A stretch of 64,000 bases of DNA. It comes from Leptospira stimsonii (lineage in GTDB: Bacteria > Spirochaetota > Leptospiria > Leptospirales > Leptospiraceae). The position numbers and the translations under genes were made by a program. The notes beneath the pieces were generated by a model, which saw only the letters and a program-made list of their open reading frames with translations, was not told the DNA's origin and did no database searches. Of this stretch, positions 1 to 10,953 are shown piece after piece (position 1 is the first letter of the stretch; the number at the start of each line of letters is the position of its first letter). Where the stretch lies: positions 1,127,501 through 1,191,500 of the forward strand of contig NZ_QHCS01000001.1 of the NCBI RefSeq assembly GCF_003545875.1, read 5' to 3'.

Positions 1-389
1 TGATTACAAGAGCTAAGAAGAATCTCGCTGTCGATCTGAAACCGGAAATTCAACTTCACAACAAGCGTGAAGTTATGAAAAGAATCAAAGACCGTGAAGT
101 CGTTGTAAAACTTTTCGAGGATATTGCGAAACGTTTTGAAACTACGAACGGTGGATATACTCGTGTTCTGAAACTTGTGAACAGAGCTTCTGACAATTCC
201 GAAGTAGGGATTTTGGAACTCACTTCTAAGAAGGACAGAGCTTCTCTCTTGAAAGAAAGAGAAGAAAAACGCGAAACACAGGCGAAAGTCAGAGAAGACA
301 AGAGAACCGCAAGAAAATCCGGTGTGACTCCTGCTCCTGTTAAAAAAGAAACGGCTCCTAAGAAAGAAAAAGAAGGAAAGAAGAAGTAA
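1..389 (+). CDS. rplQ: 50S ribosomal protein L17 (5' end cut by window edge)
   Basis: Large-subunit ribosomal protein L17. The open frame runs in from the window edge (codons in phase from base 3), and the core just before and after the internal ATG at 75 (ITRAKKNLAVDLKPEIQL, then NKREVMKRIKDREVV and FETTNGGYTRVLKL) is typical L17. So the ATG at 75 is internal and not the start. After residue GILEL there is a long Lys/Glu/Arg-rich tail of about 50 residues beyond the usual L17 core, ending in a lysine run. Such basic extensions are common in spirochaete ribosomal proteins. A strong intrinsic terminator follows, consistent with this being the last gene of the alpha-type ribosomal operon. Confidence 0.95.
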   Translation, partial: ITRAKKNLAVDLKPEIQLHNKREVMKRIKDREVVVKLFEDIAKRFETTNGGYTRVLKLVNRASDNSEVGILELTSKKDRASLLKEREEKRETQAKVREDKRTARKSGVTPAPVKKETAPKKEKEGKKK

Positions 390-440
390 TTTTATCCGAA
401 TTGAAATAGAATTCTTTACTTCTTGCCTTGCTTTTTAAAG

Positions 441-466
441 AAAACCCGGTTCTGCCGGGTTTTTTT
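441..466 (+). terminator. Intrinsic terminator of the rplQ operon
   Basis: A 9-bp stem (AAAACCCGG pairing with CCGGGTTTT) with a 5-nt loop TTCTG is followed directly by a T run. It lies about 50 bases after the rplQ stop codon. Confidence 0.9.
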
Positions 467-750
467 ATTCCTTCTTTCTTTTGGAACTTTAATTGTCCAT
501 TTTTGATTTTGACAAGTGTTAGGAGCTCCATATAGACTTTCGCAAAATCAATATTGCGAATTTGGTTCAGAAATGGATTTCGTATGAAAAACTTTTTCAA
601 AAGACCTAATTCTTAATCAGTCTTATTCTCCTTAGAAAGAAGTTCCTATGCTATAAAAAACGTTCAAAAGGTTGAAAATCGGTTGTTGAATTTGTTAGAT
701 GAGTTTTTACTCATAAAAGAAAATCTCCGTGCATCGATTTTCTTGGGATT
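467..750. other. Non-coding gap between rplQ terminator and lipoprotein gene
   Basis: No credible gene is seen. A small perfect hairpin (ATGAGT, loop TTTT, ACTCAT; 699-714) lies about 35 bases before the next start codon and could act in the leader of that mRNA. No clear ribosome-binding site precedes the ATG at 751. Confidence 0.4.
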
Positions 751-1911
751 ATGAATTTGTTTTTCAAAGGTAAAAAGACGATCGAGCACCTTTTTGTGCG
801 GATCTATAAACTTACTCTCTTCCTTCCTTGGGTTCTTCTTTTATTCTGTCAAGTGGCTTGTATGGACGCGAAAAAGATCAGCTTTGACGCAAGCAATCCC
901 GCAGGTCTTTTGCTTCAGATCGCCGTTCCGAATGTAATTTCAAATTCTTCAGCGAATAGCCCGACTTCTACCTTTCAGGCGGATTCTGATATTCATTCCG
1001 TGAAACTTAGTTGGTCCTCAACTGCGACGGGTGCTTCGTATAAAATTTATTCCGCGACCACTTCTTCGGTAAACATATCGTCTCCCGAGATTACCGGAAC
1101 TTCAACCGGGATTACCGGGAGTAGTTTTACACATTCCGGTTTGGGAGGGGGAGAAACGCACTATTATCTCCTGGAAGTCATTCAAGCCGATGGAACGAAG
1201 TCTTATTCTTCGATTACGCAAGCGACGACGTATTATCTTCCAACGGATGTTTCCAGTTTGGCGCTTTGGTTGAATGCAGAAGTCGGAATTTCAAAAGACA
1301 CGGCTAACAAAATCACGACTTGGCAAGACCAAGCGAGCTCGAACGTCTTCACACGTTATTACGCGAATCAGGAACCCTATTGGCTTCCTAATTTTCGGAA
1401 TCAAAGGCCGTTCGTTCAAATGAGCAACACTGAAGGTCGATTCTTTTCCAGTTCCGGTGTTCCGATTACCGGGAGTTCCTACACGATGCTCTTTGTGATC
1501 GAACAAAACGCGCTTTCAGTTGCGACGGAAGGAATTATTCATCTCTCCGGCGGAGGGGTCTCTTTGTATCTAAAATTCTATAACGGTGCCTTGGAAGTGA
1601 ATAGCGGCGCCGGAGATTTTAAAAGCAACGCCTATGCTACCAACGTGGCTCATGTTCTTACGATGCAATTCTCGGGCACGGGAACTACTTTTTATTTGAA
1701 CGGCAATTTACAGAAAAGCACGGCGAACGTATACGCCGCGGCGGGTAATAATCTAACTTATTTAGGCGTTTATGGCGGAGGATCCGGTCTTGATGGCAGG
1801 ATCGCAGAAGGCTTGATCTACAACCAAGGGTTGAGTTCGGCAGACCGCATTAAGACAGAATGTTATCTTGGCTTTAAATACGGCATCTCCGTTTCTCATG
1901 TCTGTAATTGA
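751..1911 (+). CDS. Putative lipoprotein with fibronectin-III-like and LamG-like domains
   Basis: Probably an exported surface or periplasmic lipoprotein. The N-terminus has a basic stretch, a hydrophobic segment and a relaxed spirochaete lipobox ending at Cys37 (CQVAC). Residues about 55-155 look like a fibronectin type III fold (VKLSWSSTATGASYKIY, then THYYLLEVIQADG). Residues about 165-386 look like a concanavalin/LamG sandwich: it opens with a SLALWLNAEVGI segment, has LNGNLQKS in the middle and closes with GLIYNQGLSSADR and a conserved Cys near the end. This architecture is common among leptospiral secreted proteins; binding partner unknown. The gene stands alone, with a degraded FG-GAP gene downstream on the opposite strand. 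Confidence 0.75.
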   Translation: MNLFFKGKKTIEHLFVRIYKLTLFLPWVLLLFCQVACMDAKKISFDASNPAGLLLQIAVPNVISNSSANSPTSTFQADSDIHSVKLSWSSTATGASYKIYSATTSSVNISSPEITGTSTGITGSSFTHSGLGGGETHYYLLEVIQADGTKSYSSITQATTYYLPTDVSSLALWLNAEVGISKDTANKITTWQDQASSNVFTRYYANQEPYWLPNFRNQRPFVQMSNTEGRFFSSSGVPITGSSYTMLFVIEQNALSVATEGIIHLSGGGVSLYLKFYNGALEVNSGAGDFKSNAYATNVAHVLTMQFSGTGTTFYLNGNLQKSTANVYAAAGNNLTYLGVYGGGSGLDGRIAEGLIYNQGLSSADRIKTECYLGFKYGISVSHVCN

Positions 1912-1954
1912 GATTTAGAGTTTTAGAATATTCTTAAATACTTAATGTTCTATT

Positions 1955-2270
1955 TGTTGCGGTCATCGGTTGTATGCGTAAGCCGCTCCGGAATCAGGTT
2001 TTAATTCGTTCCAAGGTGCAGAGGACCGTTCGTATTTTCCGTTTGACTTCCGTCATCTAGTGGCGCTCCGGCAATAAGAGTGGTATCGGAAATCGCAACA
2101 CTGTCCTAACCAAACCAATCGTTGGTTTGAACGTTTTTAGTCTTGATGGATAACTTTGAATCCAAAATGTTCCGCTTCTCCGGTAGACGTAGACGGCTCC
2201 AGATCCCGGCAGAGTATTGTCCGTCGGAGCAGTTGTTCCATTGAGAATTCGATTTTCCCAGTAAAGATAA
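1955..2270 (-). pseudogene. Relic of an FG-GAP (integrin-alpha-like beta-propeller) gene
   Basis: Reading the minus strand and switching frames recovers FG-GAP repeat signatures in order: NGTTAPTDNTLPGSGAVYVY and RRSGTFWIQ in one frame, then DWFG-stop-DSVAISDTTLIAGAP with DDGSQTENTNG in a second, then PDSGAAYAY in a third. The blade motifs (GAVYVY, SVAISDTTLIAGAP) are characteristic of leptospiral secreted FG-GAP proteins. An in-frame TAG and at least two frameshifts show it is dead. Only about 1.5 propeller blades remain and both gene ends are missing, so this is a decayed fragment. Confidence 0.75.
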
Positions 2271-2544
2271 AGATAAGATAAAAATAAGAATCGAATATTT
2301 CGGAAACGTGAAATATCTGACTGTGTTCTTTTCCGCTCTTCGCGATTTTAAGGAGAGATTTTGTGAGTATAGGAATATTAGGATATTTGAATGATCTTTG
2401 TCCGTTATCTAAAAACACAAATCTTTCTCAAAAAGAGGTTTTTCGATTTCCCTGCATAAGGGAAAAAGAAGAATCAAAATCAAGGAGAGATTGAAACCGA
2501 TTCTTAACAACCGATTTTATTTTCAGAATAGTCGAAACGGTGAA

Positions 2545-2576
2545 ACCTAAGCCCCTGAATCATTTGGAGCTTAGGT
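2545..2576 (-). terminator. Possible terminator hairpin after the acyltransferase/dehydrogenase gene
   Basis: An 8-bp inverted repeat (ACCTAAGC / GCTTAGGT) with a 16-nt loop lies 8 bases beyond the stop codon of the leftward gene. There is no good T run after it, so termination efficiency is doubtful. Confidence 0.4.
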
Positions 2577-2583
2577 CTAATTC

Positions 2584-4965
<2,382 letters not shown>

Positions 4966-6000
4966 ATGAATCAAAAACTCCCAGAACCCAGCCAGAAAAA
5001 ATGGATCCCGGACGGGTTTCACTTCCTTGGTCCAGAAGACAGCAAAGACAGGCGCATCTTACTCGAGACCGTTTCGGGAGTTCTGAAAAAAAAAGGGTAT
5101 TCCGAAGTATTCTTACCCGCATTCGATTACAGCTCGACCTTTCTTCAGACGGTTTCCGCTCCCGATTCTTCTTCTCTCTTCCGAATCCGAGATCTTTCCG
5201 GAAACGAAATCTCGCCGAGCATCGATTTAACGGTGCAAGCCGTAAAAGGAATGGCCGGTTTCTCGCACCAGAAAGAAAACCAGAACATCTTTTACGTGGG
5301 AAGAATTTTTAGAGAAACCGCCAAGGGGAGCGTATCGCGAAAAGAAGTTTTGCAGATCGGCGCGGAATCGATCGGCGCCTCGGGCAAAGAAAACACACTT
5401 CGGATTTTGGAAGAATTGGATGAGATCGTTGCCCTTCTTCCTCTTGAGAATGAATTGACCCTCGTTCTGGGAAACGTAAACCTCTTTCATTCCATCGTTC
5501 AGGAATTTTCTCTCAGTCAGAGCGAGATCGAAATTCTTTCAGCTTTGTTATATCAGAAAAACGTAAACGAGATCGAACGAATTTTCGGTAGCAAAAAAAA
5601 TCATTCCACTCTCATCCGTTTGTTAAACGCACTCGTTCTCAACTTTAGCCTGGATGCTTTGAAGAATTCTTTCAATCTGGATTCTCTTTCCGATAATCTT
5701 AAAAAAAGTCTCGGGATCGTTTTGGAAGAAACCTCCTGGATTTTGAAAGCCTGGGATTCCAAAAAAAGAAAGATCGATCTTTGTATCGACTTCTCGCTTT
5801 TACGAGATTTGAATTATTATACCGGTTTTGTCTTTCAAGGTTATCTTCAGGGTTCTCCCGATCCGGTACTAACAGGCGGAGCCTACGATCATCTCTACGA
5901 AATGTTTTCCGGAGTTCAGAAGAACGCAAGCGGTTACGCGCTCGTGGTGAATACGTTAGAGGCATCCTTAAAATCCCCTCTTTCCGATCTTAGATCATGA
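4966..6000 (+). CDS. hisZ: ATP phosphoribosyltransferase regulatory subunit HisZ
   Basis: A class II histidyl-tRNA-synthetase paralogue lacking the anticodon-binding domain (344 residues). Motif-like elements are visible: GYSEVFLPAFDYSSTF (motif 1 region), QNIFYVGRIFRE (motif 2 region), DLNYYTGFVFQGY and LTGGAYDHLYEMFSG (equivalents of the HisRS histidine loop and motif 3). HisZ pairs with the short form of HisG to catalyse and regulate the first step of histidine synthesis. It lies 37 bases upstream of purA in the same direction, an arrangement known from other bacteria. Assignment as HisZ and not HisRS rests on length, the missing C-terminal domain and the neighbour. Confidence 0.8.
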   Translation: MNQKLPEPSQKKWIPDGFHFLGPEDSKDRRILLETVSGVLKKKGYSEVFLPAFDYSSTFLQTVSAPDSSSLFRIRDLSGNEISPSIDLTVQAVKGMAGFSHQKENQNIFYVGRIFRETAKGSVSRKEVLQIGAESIGASGKENTLRILEELDEIVALLPLENELTLVLGNVNLFHSIVQEFSLSQSEIEILSALLYQKNVNEIERIFGSKKNHSTLIRLLNALVLNFSLDALKNSFNLDSLSDNLKKSLGIVLEETSWILKAWDSKKRKIDLCIDFSLLRDLNYYTGFVFQGYLQGSPDPVLTGGAYDHLYEMFSGVQKNASGYALVVNTLEASLKSPLSDLRS

Positions 6001-6028
6001 AACGAAATTTTACCAACCAGCAATTTGA

Positions 6029-7315
<1,287 letters not shown>

Positions 7316-7345
7316 AGAATCGAAGCATTTTTTCAGCGTTTTTGA

Positions 7346-7373
7346 TTGACCCATGACACTCGAAAAATATCGT
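7346..7373 (+). promoter_or_regulatory. Likely sigma-70 promoter of the tRNA-Lys/tRNA-Glu pair
   Basis: TTGACC at 7346-7351 and TATCGT at 7368-7373 are separated by 16 nt and end 17 nt before the tRNA-Lys gene. The position fits well; the -10 match is only moderate. Confidence 0.5.
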
Positions 7374-7380
7374 GTATTTC

Positions 7381-7464
<84 letters not shown>

Positions 7465-7476
7465 GAGAACGTTCTG

Positions 7477-7552
<76 letters not shown>

Positions 7553-7657
7553 CCACTCTTCGGTTTTGAAATTCCCTCTTCTTTCCATCAATCTTCAAGC
7601 AAGTATATTCTGATTTTTGAATACGAATCGATTCTTCTTGACATATTCTTGCTTCCG

Positions 7658-7687
7658 TTGACAAAAAAAACAGCGGTTCAATATTTT
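7658..7687 (+). promoter_or_regulatory. Likely promoter of the small lipoprotein gene
   Basis: A consensus -35 TTGACA (7658-7663) is followed after 18 nt by TATTTT (7682-7687), 23 bases before the start codon. A second TTGACA lies at 7638-7643. Confidence 0.45.
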
Positions 7688-7710
7688 GAAAATCATTTAG
7701 GGGATAAAAA

Positions 7711-8073
7711 ATGAAAATCAATCGAGTTCTTTCTTTTCTCATTCTTACCTTTACTCTTTCTTGCTCTTCATTCTATGATGCGACGGGCAAGGGGACGATA
7801 AAAAGTACAGAGGCGGCGTTTCAACTTCAGAATGCTGTTTTTGTCGGAATGGTAGCTACCGTTGCTACTACGAGCAGTCGTTTAGGAAGCCTGACATCCG
7901 TTACTTTTATCGATTCCGCCGCCGGGATCGACTCGAAGGATACTTCCGCATTGTATGAAAAGAAAAAAGTGGACGCTTGTGCGGATTCGATTCTTACATC
8001 GATTGTTTTGACCAGTAATTTAGATTCCGGTTTGATCGCGGCCTCTTCCTGTAAGTTGAAAAAACTTCCATAA
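7711..8073 (+). CDS. Small lipoprotein, Leptospira-specific type
   Basis: A 120-residue exported lipoprotein of unknown function. The signal peptide has a lipobox LTFTLSC, which would leave Cys18 as the lipidated residue. The mature part has no enzyme motif. It contains a pattern of acidic/tyrosine/lysine residues (SALYEKKKVDAC) followed by a second and third Cys, suggesting a disulfide. Short lipoproteins with a KKKVD-C pattern like this are recurrent in Leptospira (annotated as a TIGR04452-type family, from memory and not checked). AGGGGA 8 bases upstream of the ATG supports the start. No operon partner is seen. Confidence 0.7.
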   Translation: MKINRVLSFLILTFTLSCSSFYDATGKGTIKSTEAAFQLQNAVFVGMVATVATTSSRLGSLTSVTFIDSAAGIDSKDTSALYEKKKVDACADSILTSIVLTSNLDSGLIAASSCKLKKLP

Positions 8074-8429
8074 GATTCGGTTTTTCGGTTTCCTACCTCA
8101 ATCTTTGAAAGAAAGAATTCGATTCCTAATGGTCGGATTCTTTCTTTCAAAAGAAAAAATTCTTTGCAATAAGGTTTTGGAATTTATTGCAAAACCTCTA
8201 AAAGAAACATACTCTCTTGCTAACCATACTTGCGAAAGCAAATGCGCTTCGCTCTAAGATTCATCTTTTTTACACGCATTTGTTTGGTAAAATCGGATTG
8301 GAGTTCCCACAATCCAAAGGTTTGGGCAACTACTGTATAACCTGAATTGAGTTTATTTGAGATTCCATTTGACCTTGGTGACTCTCGCGGACCCGACCTA
8401 TTTGTATATTTATCCATCGGGAGGATTCT
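8074..8429. other. Intergenic region with one GGAGTTCC repeat copy
   Basis: No gene is recognised. One copy of the window-wide hairpin element lies at about 8301-8313 (TGGAGTTCCCACA). Minus-strand open frames here lack start signals and family resemblance. Confidence 0.4.
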
Positions 8430-8675
8430 ATGAATTTAGGGAGGTAGTGTATTCGGTTTGTGGTTTTAGTTGTGAGTAAAATTGCAACCCAATCTTTTTC
8501 CGCCAGGTATTATCAACTACAAGGAACCGATAGAATGACTTTGCAGGAAGCGGAAGTGGGGGTAGAAATTGATACTACGATTTTCGCCACTGTTCTTGCG
8601 GTGCCGAATGCGCTTTACGCGTTCCAGTTCGATTCTTACCTTGCCTTTGTTTACGATCCCGGCCAGCGCTCGTAA
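8430..8675 (+). pseudogene. Short secreted-like ORF interrupted by an early stop
   Basis: An ATG at 8430 preceded by a good GGGAGGA site opens a frame that meets TAG after five codons and then stays open to 8675 in the same phase. The downstream part (71 codons from a GTG-less restart at 8460) has a hydrophobic stretch (FVVLVV) followed by a polar body (QLQGTDRMTLQEAEVGVEIDT). It looks like a small exported protein whose signal peptide is broken by a nonsense codon. No family is recognised; it could also be chance coding. Confidence 0.35.
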
Positions 8676-8715
8676 ACTAAAGAAGCTTCGGTAAACCGAT
8701 TTTTTCAGTGGAGAT

Positions 8716-9633
8716 TTAGGTTTTTTCCTTCTTATAGATGCTACAAATCTGTTGAATCGGGCAACTCTCACAGAGTTCAGGAACGTATTTTGATTTGCAT
8801 TGTCGTAATATTCCCAAACGGCTCAGTGCAAAATCGCCTCGGGTCGGGTCTTCCGGAAAAATTCTTTGAAAGAAGCCAGTGATTTCCTCCGCCTTTTTCC
8901 AATCGGGTGTTTTGCGGGCGCTAATATCGAGAACACTTGCAATTCTTTGAATGTGAATATCAAGAGGATATAAAAGTTCTTCTTGAGAAATGGTTTTGTA
9001 AATTCCCAAATCGGGAAAGTTTTTTCGAACCATCCATCGTAGATACATCGAATATCTTTTGAGAGAGGAGGTGTTTAGACCTTGCCCGACGAGAAATTTA
9101 TATCCGTAGGAATTCACTTTTTTGGAATCTATCTTTTGCGAAATCGCTCGGAAGCGGATTTGGAACGAGAGAATTCTTTGACGAAGACTTCCTCCTTGAA
9201 GAAGGAGCTTTTGTTCTTTGGAGTTGAGATCGAATTCTCCTTCTTTGGATAAGGAGAAAAGGGACTCGAGGCTCCGTGTCGGTTCGTTTCGGAGATGTTC
9301 CTGGAGCGTTTGAAAGAATAGGAAAATGTCGGCTGGCTTTTGAAAACGGTAGGATTTGATTTCCTTTCGGAGAAAGGAAAGATCTTCTCTTAATAGAAAG
9401 TCGTGCGGGGAGTTCCCGCAAATAGAGAAGATTTGTTTCAGATGATTCTTAATCGCTCTGACGTTTCCGTAGGAAAAGAGCGCGGAGATAAACCCGGAAA
9501 TTTCCTGATCTTTCGGATTTGAATAGGAAAGCGGAAATTCGATCGGATCGCTCGAAAGATATTCGTTCGTTTCAAATTTTTCGAATGTTCTTTCGAGCGT
9601 CTTTCGTATCTTCTGATCGGAAATAAAACTCAA
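8716..9633 (-). CDS. TIGR02757 (DUF2400) family protein
   Basis: A protein of about 306 residues of unknown function in the TIGR02757 family, distantly related to HhH-GPD base-excision glycosylases. Visible family traits are SGFISALFSYGNVRAI near the N-terminus, RRWMV-type segment YLRWMVRK, and LYPLDIHIQRIASVL followed by DWKKAEEITGFF and DFALSRLG. It ends with a cysteine cluster (CKSKYVPELCESCPIQQIC) resembling the 4Fe-4S loop of endonuclease III. The TTG at 9633 is preferred: it overlaps the stop of the upstream HMG-CoA lyase gene, while the ATG at 9720 lies 90 bases inside that gene. A copy of the GGAACTCC element is embedded in frame (encodes CGNSPHD). The start is uncertain. Confidence 0.75.
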   Translation of the reverse strand: MSFISDQKIRKTLERTFEKFETNEYLSSDPIEFPLSYSNPKDQEISGFISALFSYGNVRAIKNHLKQIFSICGNSPHDFLLREDLSFLRKEIKSYRFQKPADIFLFFQTLQEHLRNEPTRSLESLFSLSKEGEFDLNSKEQKLLLQGGSLRQRILSFQIRFRAISQKIDSKKVNSYGYKFLVGQGLNTSSLKRYSMYLRWMVRKNFPDLGIYKTISQEELLYPLDIHIQRIASVLDISARKTPDWKKAEEITGFFQRIFPEDPTRGDFALSRLGILRQCKSKYVPELCESCPIQQICSIYKKEKT

Positions 9634-10526
9634 GCTTCTCTTTTCTTCTTTGTCGCGAGATACGTCCTGGATTGAAGTTCCCTTGCGATCGCCTTCTCCA
9701 TAAAAGAGGACGCTTCCCAAAGTAGACCTGGATCGATTCCTGTGGGAACTCCCGATTTTTCCAAAAAGTAAACTAGATCATCGGTTGCTAGATTCCCAGC
9801 CGCGCCCTTCGCATAAGGGCAACCACCCAGTCCTCCGGCGGAAGAATCGAATGAACGAATTCCCATGGAGAAAGCTTTCTCAACGTTTGCGATTGCCATT
9901 CCATAGGTGTCGTGAAAATGTCCCGCGAGTTTGTCGGCCGGAATTTCTTTGAGAAGGAGTTCTAACAATCTTTCGACTTCTGTGGGAACTCCCGTGCCAA
10001 TGGTTTCTCCGAGAGAGATTTCGTAGGCTCCTTGGTCCAAGAGAATTTTGGAAACTTCCAAAACTTTCTTCGGATCGATCTTGCCTTCGTAAGGACAATC
10101 GATCACGGTCGAGACGTAACCGCGAACCCGGATTCCGTCTTGTCGAGCCAGAGTAAAGATTTCCTTGAAGCCTTGAATGGATTCGTCGATCGTTCGATTG
10201 ATGTTTTTTTTTGTAAATGATTCCGATGCGGCTGTGAATACGGCCACTTCTTTATATCCCGCGTTTTTAGCGGCCTCATATCCTTTTGTATTGGGCGTAA
10301 GTGCGGAGAATTCAACCGGTCCGTTCCAATTTAAGAGTGCGGAAAGTTCAGCCGCGTCCGCCAACTGCGGAATGGATTCTTTCTTTACAAAAGAAGTCGC
10401 TTCTATGTTTGTCAGACCGGCTCGTATGAGGAGTTGAATAAATTCGAATTTATCCTTCGTTGCTACCGGAACTTTTTCGTTTTGTAGTCCGTCTCTTGGT
10501 CCGACTTCTGTGATCTTGACTTTCAT
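9630..10526 (-). CDS. mvaB: Hydroxymethylglutaryl-CoA lyase
   Basis: Cleaves HMG-CoA to acetyl-CoA and acetoacetate, the last step of leucine breakdown. At 298 residues it has family length. Seen in sequence: ITEVGPRDGLQNE at the N-terminus (metal and substrate site), EATSFVKKESIPQLADA, AGHFHDTYGMAIANV (metal-binding HxH), and the signature GGLGGCPYAKGAAGNLATDD with the catalytic Cys. Two embedded GGAACTCC repeat copies encode SGVPTGI and TGVPTEV; such residues are normal for the family at these sites, so the motif may be native here. The stop overlaps the start of the TIGR02757 gene, implying translational coupling. Confidence 0.95.
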   Translation of the reverse strand: MKVKITEVGPRDGLQNEKVPVATKDKFEFIQLLIRAGLTNIEATSFVKKESIPQLADAAELSALLNWNGPVEFSALTPNTKGYEAAKNAGYKEVAVFTAASESFTKKNINRTIDESIQGFKEIFTLARQDGIRVRGYVSTVIDCPYEGKIDPKKVLEVSKILLDQGAYEISLGETIGTGVPTEVERLLELLLKEIPADKLAGHFHDTYGMAIANVEKAFSMGIRSFDSSAGGLGGCPYAKGAAGNLATDDLVYFLEKSGVPTGIDPGLLWEASSFMEKAIARELQSRTYLATKKKREA

Positions 10527-10953
10527 ACTCTTCTAAACTTTTTTTTTAGATCGGATCGGGCAAGTACTAATAGGATCGTTTTTTTGTCCAAAAGGCGATT
10601 CCATCGAACGTACCACGGATGTGGTGTTCCTCAGAGGATCGCTTTCCTTTAGATTCTATTTTTTCGGAATCGTGGGACCTCATTCCAAGAGCAGTTTCGT
10701 ATCTTACCGATTCTTCCTTGTTCTTTTGACTGGGTTACGTGACTTGTAAGTCGTTCTTTTCGATTCTTACCATTCCGAGCGTAAAAAAAGTGAAAGGAGA
10801 TGAATGAAATCTTTCCCATTTCCATCCTTTTGAACGGCTTATAATCAGCGTTGTCCTGATTTATAGTTAGGGATGCGCTTTGATCATTTGTACGTTAGAT
10901 TCCTTTTCAGTTATCGATCAGATCGCACATAGAGAGATGTTGTTGGAGGTTCT
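10527..10953. other. Intergenic region between divergent genes
   Basis: No gene is seen. It should carry the promoters of mvaB (leftward) and the lipoprotein at 10954 (rightward). A clear GGAGG site lies 5 bases before the ATG at 10954. No repeat copy was noticed. Confidence 0.35.
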
